From Bemisia tabaci (taxonomy: Eukaryota > Arthropoda > Insecta > Hemiptera > Aleyrodidae): a stretch of 64,000 nt of DNA. Position 1 is the stretch's first letter; each line of letters starts with the position of its first letter. Below, in pieces: positions 62,201 through 64,000 of the stretch. The notes beneath the pieces were generated by a model. That model did not search any database. It saw only the letters and a program-made list of their open reading frames with translations, and was not told where the DNA came from. The translations under genes and the position numbers were made by a program. The stretch lies in NCBI RefSeq assembly GCF_918797505.1, contig NC_092800.1, positions 4,402,001 to 4,466,000 on the forward strand, given 5' to 3'.

Positions 62201-63445
62201 GTGTCTAGGTGTCCCAGACATCATATTCCAAGCTCATCACCTGTCGCTTTTGGGCTCAGGTCGAAATCTGAGGTAGAACCGCGGAAAACATGAATTTTTA
62301 GGTATTTGGGGCTAAAAAGTTGGAAAAGTTCGATTTTGAGGTTGGGCCCAAAGGCGACGGTTGATCATTTTCATGTATATATTGTACGTGTTCAGGTGTC
62401 CTTGACACCATATTCCAAGCTCATCACATGTCGCCTTTGAGCCCAGGTCAAAATCTGAGGTAGAACTGCGAAAAATGCGAAATTTCAGCTATTTTTGCCT
62501 TTGCAGCTACGTCTAGGCCCCTGTTTCGCAGTCAAAAAACGTGAGTATCGGCAAAACTCGATTATTTCCGCCATATATGCACCGTCAACTGCCAAATATC
62601 CAAAAATTATTCAATTCCGCGGAGGGGCCCATTTCGGCCCAAATCGCAACCCCTGCTTTTCGTTTTAAAGTGTGTCCATAGAAAGAAAGAGAAAGAGAGA
62701 GAGCTGTACTTCACCTGATTAGCAGCTCAAGCTTACAGCGGATTTTTTTGGAGAGAGCATCGCCATAGTAAGTTTTGTAAGTTGAACATTTCTTGTTGGA
62801 ACTGCAATTGTTGATAATTTGGCTGTTTGCATAGTTGCATTGTCAATTCCCAATTTTTTGCATATGCAGTTGTCATTCTAAACAAGGATGCTAAATCAAA
62901 GAATATGAGTGACTGAACCTCATTTTTTTTAGTCGCAAGTACGGTAACCTAAATAAAACGTCAGTCCTTGCAAGAGCAAAAATAGAATACCTGCTTGTTC
63001 TAATTTTCCAGAATCTTAAGTATTCAATTGGCAATTTCAATTCAGGTTCTATTTTCATGAAAAGGCAGCAACGAAGCAGCATTTCGAATATTTGGAAGTT
63101 CTTTCAACTTTTGTCGCGGCCTTTATTCAATTGTCAAGATGAAGAAATCTTGTTTATGGAGTCAGAAGGACAAGATTTTGATTGGTTTTTGATTACTCAA
63201 ACCTTTTAACTCAAGGATTAGCATCTCAGTATTGTCTCATTTTAAATTTTTGCTGAATATATTTAATCTGACGCTATTTTTGTTTTCAGTCCTACGACAA
63301 GCAAGGTTTTCACTCAGGAAACCCTCCACCGTTCCCGATGCCTGGCAATCAGTCTGCCGGAGCATATCAGCAAGTTTTCATCTCAGCGACCAACCCTATG
63401 GTGCAGTCAGCGCATGCTCTACATTTGAATCCAGCCAGACGTCCG
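32155..63445 (+). CDS. lig: lingerer / UBAP2-like protein gene (16 coding exons, 3' end beyond window)
   Basis: Joining 16 exons at GT/AG sites keeps one open frame of 1177 codons. The protein has a basic Ser/Lys-rich start (1-46), a UBA domain (about 65-112, with the [20 protein letters not shown] helix and an ERAIEYLL helix), and a Lys/Glu linker ending RRGGRRGG. An RGG tract (about 204-246) and TWNNP (267-271) follow. Next come [36 protein letters not shown] (466-481), IPSSAVEMP and [12 protein letters not shown] (502-513). The rest is a long Ser/Tyr/Gln/Asn-rich region with YSYEDLHM. This order and these motifs identify the Lingerer/UBAP2/UBAP2L family. Family members are cytoplasmic RNA-granule and ribosome-associated proteins; Drosophila lig acts with Rasputin, FMR1 and Caprin in growth control and affects copulation. 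The RGG tract suits RNA binding and arginine methylation. The start ATG at 32155 gives a family-like N-terminus, but its exon has no in-frame stop upstream, so an earlier start is not excluded. Confidence 0.93.
32349..32601. mobile_element. piggyBac-like TTAA element (253 bp)
   Basis: It begins TTAACCGTTTCCGGT and ends ACCGGAAAGGGTAATTAA. The ends are imperfect inverted repeats with TTAA at both edges, as for piggyBac-type insertions. No transposase. It lies in intron 1 of the coding region. Confidence 0.45.
32863..33111. mobile_element. ~250-bp MITE, copy 1 of 3
   Basis: The ends GGACTGCGTTTAACAAAAAG and a right end closing TTTCTGTTTAACGCGGTCC are inverted repeats. They extend inward through CTATTGCCAAATTTAA on the left and its complement on the right. 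The interior has GCACAACCGTTTTCATGT. Further copies lie at 33267 and 36860. Confidence 0.85.
33267..33519. mobile_element. ~250-bp MITE, copy 2 of 3
   Basis: Same family and orientation as copy 1. The left end is worn (GAACGGCGTTTAACAGAAAG) and the right end is intact (TTTCTGTTTAACGCGGTCC). Copies 1 and 2 are only 155 bp apart in one intron. Confidence 0.83.
33708..33797 (+). CDS. lig: lig coding exon 2
   Basis: Acceptor TCTCTCTTTTTTACAG/GCAACT, donor AAGAAG/GTAAGC. The 90 nt, phase 0, encode residues 47-76: the [10 protein letters not shown] stretch typical of the family, then the first helix of the UBA domain. Confidence 0.95.
33798..34222 (+). other. lig intron 2, no element recognised
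   Basis: A decoy acceptor TTCAG/GTCC at 33898 is not followed by a family-like frame. I see nothing else. Confidence 0.5.
34223..34327 (+). CDS. lig: lig coding exon 3 (UBA domain)
   Basis: Acceptor CTCTTTTTTTTGACAG, donor AATGTG/GTAAGT. The 105 nt, phase 0, encode residues 77-111, helices 2 and 3 of the UBA fold: [20 protein letters not shown] and [13 protein letters not shown]. This domain defines the UBAP2/Lingerer N-terminus. Confidence 0.96.
34363..34432. repeat. Pentanucleotide microsatellite (GAATA)n
   Basis: About 13 units of AGAAT/AATAG with one A-for-G interruption, followed by AACTTTATTGTTTCATTTTC. In reverse this would be the simple-repeat tail of a LINE 3' end on the minus strand. 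That origin is inference. Confidence 0.85.
34433..35310. other. Intron 3 sequence, possibly LINE-derived, otherwise unrecognised
   Basis: The start is compatible with an antisense LINE 3' untranslated end next to the microsatellite. I see no reverse-transcriptase motif in either strand. Confidence 0.3.
35311..35709. mobile_element. 399-bp inverted-repeat element
   Basis: The left end GGGTGGCCTAAAACAGCGTT continues into TGAACCG. The right end reads CGGTTCAAACATGTTTTCGA then GGACCC, an imperfect reverse complement. The interior is notably CpG-rich for this neighbourhood. No transposase. Confidence 0.6.
36001..36229 (+). CDS. lig: lig coding exon 4
   Basis: Acceptor TTTTTAATTTACAG, donor GAAAGT/GTAAGT. 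The 229 nt end in phase 1 and encode residues 112-187 plus one base of W188: [14 protein letters not shown], an acidic Glu/Ala stretch, then [13 protein letters not shown], the first RGG-like box. Confidence 0.94.
36380..36720. repeat. Dispersed GTCAGGGAA-type repeat, copy in intron 4
   Basis: It contains ACCTGGAAAAGTCAGG, GAAAAGTCAGGGATTTTTGG and AAAATCAGGGAATTTTGAAA. Similar strings recur at 38340-38735, 43010-43500 and 57475-57890. There are no clear terminal inverted repeats. Confidence 0.55.
36860..37112. mobile_element. ~250-bp MITE, copy 3 of 3
   Basis: The best-preserved ends of the family: GGACCGCGTTTAGCAGAAAG on the left and CTTTCTGCTTAACGCGGTCC on the right. The interior aligns with copies 1 and 2, for example CCGCACAACCGTTTTCATGT. 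Confidence 0.88.
37113..37695 (+). other. Rest of lig intron 4, nothing recognised
   Basis: No repeat arms seen. Near 37560-37600 a short GCTCTTAAGAGCTCTTAAAG tract is self-complementary. Confidence 0.4.
37696..37977 (+). CDS. lig: lig coding exon 5 (RGG tract)
   Basis: Acceptor TTTCTTCTTCTTCAG, donor AAATGG/GTGAGT. The 282 nt enter in phase 1 and leave in phase 1, encoding residues 188-281. They open with [12 protein letters not shown]. The Arg/Gly-rich tract covers about 204-246 and includes [14 protein letters not shown], and [15 protein letters not shown] closes the exon. RGG tracts bind RNA and are common arginine-methylation sites. Confidence 0.95.
37978..38340 (+). other. lig intron 5, proximal part, nothing recognised
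   Basis: No element arms, exon or RNA seen. Confidence 0.35.
38340..38735. repeat. Dispersed GTCAGGGAA-type repeat, copy in intron 5
   Basis: GGAAAAGTCAGGGACTTTGT, GGTCAGGGAAAGTCAGGGAA and AAAAATCAGGGAATTTGAAG recur, as in introns 4, 7 and 13. Confidence 0.55.
38781..39073. mobile_element. 293-bp inverted-repeat element
   Basis: The left end AGAGTTGTAATGTAAATGGA continues to CTGCCGCCA. The right end TGGCGCCAGC...CCCACTTACATTACAATTCT is its imperfect reverse complement, about 33 bp. No transposase. Confidence 0.68.
39317..39516 (+). CDS. lig: lig coding exon 6
   Basis: Acceptor TTTTTTCGTTTCCAG, donor CAACAG/GTACCA. The 200 nt close in phase 0 and encode residues 282-348. They hold [20 protein letters not shown] and [11 protein letters not shown], which match the conserved W-N-E-D and ETKIF-like block of UBAP2 proteins. 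Confidence 0.94.
39722..40357. mobile_element. 636-bp foldback element with ATGGNCCTGTTGCA ends
   Basis: The left arm (39722 to about 39945) and right arm (about 40122-40357) are inverted copies. They share CTTTTGCTAGAGCAAAAATA near the tips and TTAGAGGAGTCATTCCAT inside. The outer ends are ATGGTCCTGTTGCAAAC and, read in reverse, ATGGGCTTGTGGCAAAC. The same end motif occurs on the larger foldback at 55013. Confidence 0.8.
40705..41945. mobile_element. Foldback-type element split by a hAT-like insertion
   Basis: The left end has GACAAGTTTTTGGAACCCCA and the right end TGGGGCTCCAAAAACTTGCA, inverted copies. Inside, GAGCAACTAGTT-like and GGAGAGAAATGTTTTC-like words recur in both orientations, including a 50-bp direct repeat at about 41677 and 41801. 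The hAT-like element at 40828-41641 is inserted in it, so this is the older element. Confidence 0.65.
40828..41641. mobile_element. hAT-like non-autonomous element (814 bp)
   Basis: The ends TAGGGCTGTGCGAATAGTG and CGAATATTCGCACAGTCCTA are inverted repeats. The flanks TGGGAGGG (40820-40827) and TGAGAGGG (41642-41649) match at 7 of 8 positions, an 8-bp target duplication as in hAT insertions. Subterminal regions repeat GCGAATAGCGAAGCGAATA many times. I see no transposase frame. Confidence 0.82.
42241..42505 (+). CDS. lig: lig coding exon 7
   Basis: Acceptor TTATACTTTTAG, donor CATCAG/GTACAG in phase 1. It encodes residues 349-436 plus one base: [20 protein letters not shown], then a Ser/Gln-rich part with NSYSSMYQ and NSYQSMYH. 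A second donor, TACAG/GTTATT six bases on, keeps the frame and would add two residues. Confidence 0.9.
42506..43769 (+). other. lig intron 7 with a dispersed GTCAGGGAA-related repeat
   Basis: Bases 43010-43500 carry GTCTGGAAAACTGGAAATTG, ATTTTGAAAAATCG and GGTCTGGAAAAACGAGGAAA, like the copies in introns 4, 5 and 13. CATATTGCAAAATGTAATCC near 43285 and CATTTTGCAATAAGGAACC near 43173 are partly complementary. Bases 42506-43000 show nothing recognised. Confidence 0.45.
43770..43903 (+). CDS. lig: lig coding exon 8
   Basis: Acceptor TTTCTTTCTTATTTTAG, donor TCAAAG/GTATTT. The 134 nt, entering in phase 1 and leaving in phase 0, encode residues 437-481. They end with [16 protein letters not shown], a hallmark of the UBAP2/Lingerer family that runs directly into the next exon. 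Confidence 0.95.
43904..45300 (+). other. lig intron 8, proximal part, nothing recognised
   Basis: I found no element arms or protein-like frames here. Confidence 0.35.
45310..45940 (+). pseudogene. Decayed DDE-type transposase C-terminus with an internal tandem duplication
   Basis: A frame beginning [16 protein letters not shown] (near 45330) resembles the C-terminal part of PIF/Harbinger-like DDE nucleases, where a W-V-V-E-x-x-N-x-R-x-K-x-[FY] block is usual. It is interrupted by a stop after ILEDF. A roughly 193-bp segment (about 45329-45521) is repeated at 45522-45715. After it a frame with [15 protein letters not shown] near 45835-45880, again with a stop just before it, resembles the same proteins' end. 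It is clearly inactive. The family assignment is from recalled motif pattern only. Confidence 0.5.
46381..46722 (+). CDS. lig: lig coding exon 9 (conserved FGGLEFG motif)
   Basis: Acceptor ACTCTTTATTATTTTACAG, donor TCTAAG/GTATCA. The 342 nt, phase 0, encode residues 482-595. IPSSAVEMP completes the motif from the previous exon. [12 protein letters not shown] follows at 502-513, the family's most conserved internal motif. The rest is Ser/Asn-rich, including [17 protein letters not shown] sequence. Confidence 0.96.
46723..47646 (+). other. lig intron 9, proximal part, nothing recognised
   Basis: No clear element arms; a weak GTCAGGAAAA string near 47415 recalls the dispersed repeat. Confidence 0.35.
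47655..48033. mobile_element. hAT-like MITE with TTTATTTA target duplication (379 bp)
   Basis: The ends GGAAGGTATGGATTCGAT and ATCGAATCCATACCCTTCG are inverted repeats. The flanks TTTATTTA (47647-47654) and TTTATTTA (48034-48041) are identical 8-bp target duplications. The interior is almost wholly built of TCGATCGA-type words in both orientations. It ends only 47 bp before the acceptor of exon 10. Confidence 0.85.
48081..48422 (+). CDS. lig: lig coding exon 10
   Basis: Acceptor TTTGTTTTTTTTTTGCAG, donor TCTCAG/GTAAGC. The 342 nt, phase 0, encode residues 596-709. A short helix-like block [16 protein letters not shown] is followed by Ser/Tyr/Pro-rich sequence such as [18 protein letters not shown]. 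Confidence 0.94.
48590..48875. mobile_element. Probable short element with GCTAAGGAAAA ends
   Basis: GGCTGCTGTGCTAAGGAAAA near 48611 is mirrored by CGCTTTTCCTTAGCACG near 48851. The right part resembles 22526-22555 in the duplicated 500-bp sequence. A run of 12 G lies at 48812-48823. Confidence 0.45.
49018..49460 (-). pseudogene. LINE 3' fragment: reverse-transcriptase C-terminus, 3' UTR and TAAA tail
   Basis: On the minus strand 49457-49149 is open and encodes [26 protein letters not shown], a [16 protein letters not shown] block, and [11 protein letters not shown] followed by FYNLNEF. This is the typical very C-terminal part of insect non-LTR retrotransposon ORF2. It is followed by about 110 bp of 3' UTR and a (TAAA)n tail, seen on the plus strand as TTTATTTATTTATTTATT at 49020-49037. 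The 5' side is truncated, as usual for LINE insertions. It is antisense to lig in intron 10. Confidence 0.75.
49461..50310 (+). other. lig intron 10, distal part, nothing recognised
   Basis: No clear element or RNA. CTTGTCCAGTGGTCCATTGA near 49778 recalls GGACCACTTGACAAG near 48876 in reverse, so related repeat pieces may flank the LINE fragment. Confidence 0.35.
50311..50493 (+). CDS. lig: lig coding exon 11
   Basis: Acceptor TTATTATTGTTTGCAG, donor TACCAA/GTAAGT. The 183 nt, phase 0, encode residues 710-770. The sequence is almost purely Ser/Tyr/Gln/Asn, for example [20 protein letters not shown], the kind of low-complexity tract associated with granule-forming RNA-binding proteins. Confidence 0.93.
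50790..51640. mobile_element. hAT-like element with perfect 8-bp target duplication (851 bp)
   Basis: The ends TGGGGCTGTGCGAAGATTCG and CATTCGCACAGCCCTA are inverted repeats. The flanks GAAAATAT (50782-50789) and GAAAATAT (51641-51648) are identical. Subterminal regions repeat TCGAATATTCGAGTTCGAA-like words in both orientations. The terminal GGGCTGTGCGAA is shared with the element at 40828. No transposase was seen, and the middle (about 50960-51290) is not recognised. Confidence 0.9.
51649..52687 (+). other. lig intron 11, middle part, mostly unrecognised
   Basis: A 15-bp word TATCCGTACCAAGAT is repeated directly at about 52011 and 52145 around a CpG-richer stretch. Otherwise nothing was seen. 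Confidence 0.35.
52688..53651. mobile_element. 964-bp inverted-repeat element with four internal CACCAAACTGACAT motifs
   Basis: The left end AGGTGGATTTCAGCTAATGG and right end CCATTAGCTGAAATCCACCCT are inverted repeats of about 29 bp including GGAGAAAAT. Inside, CACCAAACTGACAT occurs at 52893, 53059 and 53250, and as CACAAAACTGACAT at 53449. The first copy is one arm of a 33-bp near-palindrome (52874-52906) centred on TGACGTCA. I see no transposase frame. Repeated internal motifs could be transposase-binding sites, but that is inference. Confidence 0.75.
53652..54448 (+). other. lig intron 11, distal part, nothing recognised
   Basis: AAGATCAAGTG near 53832 and CACTTGATCTT near 54329 are complementary, but I could not extend them convincingly into an element. 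Confidence 0.3.
54449..54658 (+). CDS. lig: lig coding exon 12
   Basis: Acceptor TTTCTCTTTGTTTTACAG, donor GTCAAA/GTAAGT. The 210 nt, phase 0, encode residues 771-840. They are Ser/Gly/Tyr/Asn-rich ([28 protein letters not shown]) and end SKESQVK. A donor CAG/GTCAAA seven bases earlier would break the frame with the next exon. Confidence 0.92.
54659..55012 (+). other. lig intron 12, proximal part, nothing recognised
   Basis: AT-rich, with no element arms seen. Confidence 0.4.
55013..56595. mobile_element. 1.58-kb foldback element with ~620-bp arms
   Basis: The left arm (55013-55629) and right arm (about 55967-56595) are inverted copies along their full length. Shared stretches include GCGGTAACGGATCCGCCATA, ATCATAGATTGACTTGATA-type sequence and AACTTACCTCCAAATAGTGA with their complements. 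The ends ATGGGCCTATTGCA and TGCAACAGGCCCAT match those of the foldback at 39722. The roughly 340-bp loop has no protein-like frame. It lies in intron 12. Confidence 0.88.
56596..57112 (+). other. lig intron 12, distal part, nothing recognised
   Basis: An open frame at 56649-56855 lacks support from any repeat or family that I know. Confidence 0.35.
57113..57212 (+). CDS. lig: lig coding exon 13
   Basis: Acceptor TTGATTTTATCTTTTTTCAG, donor TCAACTG/GTAAGT. The 100 nt end in phase 1 and encode residues 841-873. They open [17 protein letters not shown], a family-like stretch, and continue Ser/Thr-rich. Confidence 0.9.
57475..57890. repeat. Dispersed GTCAGGGAA-type repeat, copy in intron 13
   Basis: AAAAATCAGGGAAAAGCCAA, TGAAAATATTGAACAAATCTGG, ATTGTTGATGTGAAATGTGAGGA and GGTCAGGAAAACCTAG align with the intron 7 copy (ATTGTCGATGTGAAATTAGGA and GGTCTGGAAAAACG). 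Confidence 0.55.
57920..58913 (+). mobile_element. mariner-type deletion derivative (994 bp)
   Basis: The ends CAAAGGCTGTTCAAAAAGTA and ACTTTTTTAACAGCCTTTG are inverted repeats flanked by TA on both sides (57918-57919 and 58914-58915), as for Tc1/mariner insertions. The arms run inward for nearly 300 bp. Between them only the N-terminal part of the transposase remains. Confidence 0.88.
58403..58616 (+). pseudogene. mariner transposase N-terminal HTH remnant
   Basis: The frame reads [17 protein letters not shown], a [18 protein letters not shown] block and [11 protein letters not shown], the paired helix-turn-helix of mariner transposases. The family's usual signature ends in a G-R-P AT-hook-like motif, which is present. 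It then runs straight into the inner terminal repeat, so the whole DD34D catalytic domain is missing. A Met at 58319 opens the same frame, but its first 30 residues belong to the non-coding part. Confidence 0.75.
59122..59573 (+). CDS. lig: lig coding exon 14
   Basis: Acceptor CTTTTTTATTTTTGCAG, donor TATCCC/GTAAGT. The 452 nt, phase 1 to 0, encode residues 874-1024. They contain [20 protein letters not shown] and [14 protein letters not shown], the C-terminal Y-[SG]-Y-[ED]-[DE]-L-x-M block of the family. PTGYYDIS and a Tyr-rich [15 protein letters not shown] segment follow. Confidence 0.95.
59629..60502. mobile_element. piggyBac-like element with perfect 16-bp inverted ends (874 bp)
   Basis: It begins TTAACCCATTGACTGA at 59629 and ends TCAGTCAATGGGTTAA at 60502, exact reverse complements with TTAA at both edges. 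TTAA target sites and CCC-starting ends are the piggyBac hallmark. No DDD transposase is visible. A minus-strand open frame near the right end (60551-60261) crosses the element edge and is not protein-like. The element contains the long hairpin at 59823-59941. Confidence 0.82.
59823..59941. repeat. Near-perfect 119-bp hairpin
   Basis: The arms (59823-59881 and 59884-59941) are reverse complements apart from one 3-nt indel and one mismatch, with essentially no loop (AGGAGA-AG-TCTCCT at the tip). It lies inside the piggyBac-like element in intron 14. A transcript from either strand would fold into a long duplex. Confidence 0.88.
60931..61233 (+). CDS. lig: lig coding exon 15
   Basis: Acceptor TTGCTTCTTTTGTCTTAG, donor GTAAAT/GTAAGT. 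The 303 nt, phase 0, encode residues 1025-1125. They are Gly/Tyr/Ala-rich ([20 protein letters not shown]) and then Ser/Thr-rich, ending [10 protein letters not shown]. Confidence 0.94.
61372..62655. mobile_element. 1.28-kb foldback element with an internally duplicated right arm
   Basis: The ends GGAGGGGTTGCGATTTGGGC and GCCCAAATCGCAACCCCTGC are inverted repeats. The arms share CGGAATTGAATAATTTTTGG, ATATATGGCGGAAATAATCG and GGCCCAAAGGCGACGG with their complements. In the right arm a segment starting TTGGAAAAGTTCGATTTTGA is present twice, near 62137 and 62323, 186 bp apart. The left arm has it once. The loop (about 61710-62080) has no protein-like frame. Confidence 0.8.
62656..63289 (+). other. 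lig intron 15, distal part, nothing but a GA-rich tract
   Basis: A GAAAGAAAGAGAAAGAGAGAGAG-like purine tract lies at 62679-62703. Nothing else was recognised. Confidence 0.4.
63290..63445 (+). CDS. lig: lig coding exon 16 (last one in the window)
   Basis: Acceptor CGCTATTTTTGTTTTCAG, donor CGTCCG/GTAAGT. The 156 nt, phase 0, encode residues 1126-1177: [19 protein letters not shown], then [11 protein letters not shown]. No stop codon is reached, so at least one further exon lies beyond the right edge. Confidence 0.93.
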
Positions 63446-63557
63446 GTAAGTGTATAGTATTCTTCATCAATGCCCTCCTCTAGACAGTAAACAAATTGAA
63501 TTTTTTATCAAATTTCTTGCAAATTTGCAAATTCTTGAATTTTGAGTAATAACCTAA

Positions 63558-63980
63558 ATGTCTCTGCATTTTTATCCTACTTTGGATATTTTGTTCGCCA
63601 TTGAAAGGAAAATCGGTGTTTTTTTTTTATTGCCTCAAAAACCTCAAGTGTCAAATATTTTTGTATGTTTGACAGAAATTTTTACCCTTACTTATTGATG
63701 GCAGATGATGAAGCCATATATTTAGTAAATATCTTGAAGCTTGAAATTTTTCATTTTAAATGCTTTTACAAAGGCCCTAATTTGGTTGGAGCCATCATTT
63801 ATTTTCATTTCAACCAGCTAAAGAAAGATTGTCAAGTAATGATTAAATAATCAGGGTAAAAATTTATGTCGAACATACAAAAATATTTGACACTTGAGGT
63901 TTTTGAGGCAATAAAAAAACACCAATTTTCCTTTCAATGGTGAACAAAATATCCAAATTAGGATAAAAATGCAGAGACAT
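63558..63980. mobile_element. 423-bp foldback/MITE with ATGTCTCTGC ends
   Basis: The left arm from ATGTCTCTGCATTTTTATCC (63558 to about 63700) is the reverse complement of the right arm (about 63850-63980), which ends ATAAAAATGCAGAGACAT. The arms share TTTGTTCRCCATTGAAAGGA and AACCTCAAGTGTCAAATATT. The interior is non-coding. Confidence 0.85.
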
Positions 63981-64000
63981 CACACGCAAGGCACTCAATA

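Overview
The window is animal nuclear DNA, most likely from an insect. A spliced gene with many introns, AT-rich flanks and dense short inverted-repeat transposons all point that way. There are no operons, tRNAs or rRNAs. I cannot name the species; a hemipteran-like insect is only a guess.

Region 1 (1-17144) is one satellite array that continues off the left edge. Its basic unit is about 132 bp. Four diverged 132-bp subunits form a 527-bp higher-order unit. In the window 26 spacings are four-subunit, four are three-subunit and two are five-subunit, with larger duplicated blocks on top. The many short open frames here are by-products of the repetition.

Region 2 (17145-28800) is a graveyard of mobile DNA. 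It holds a truncated and a complete copy of a foldback element with a GC-rich core, several inverted and direct copies of one dispersed family, a tandemly duplicated 500-bp sequence, and a tandem cluster of a roughly 330-bp repeat. A piece of LINE-type reverse transcriptase sits inside that cluster, and a short inverted-repeat element ends it.

Region 3 (about 28800 to the right edge) is a single plus-strand gene, the orthologue of Drosophila lingerer (lig) and vertebrate UBAP2/UBAP2L. I reconstruct 16 coding exons, 1177 codons so far, joined in phase at GT/AG sites. The order is a basic N-terminus, a UBA domain, an RGG tract, the conserved UBAP2/Lingerer motifs and a long Ser/Tyr/Gln-rich low-complexity region; the 3' end lies outside the window. 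A possible 5' non-coding exon lies near 28.9 kb.

Most introns carry at least one non-autonomous transposon: hAT-like elements with 8-bp target duplications, two piggyBac-like TTAA elements, a mariner deletion derivative, large foldbacks, a LINE 3' fragment and a decayed transposase. None interrupts a coding exon. I found no operon-like or defence-like gene system. The most unusual structures are the nested satellite, the satellite/foldback junction, the core-bearing foldback, the near-perfect hairpin nested in a piggyBac-like element, and an element with a CRE-centred palindrome and four spaced internal motifs.
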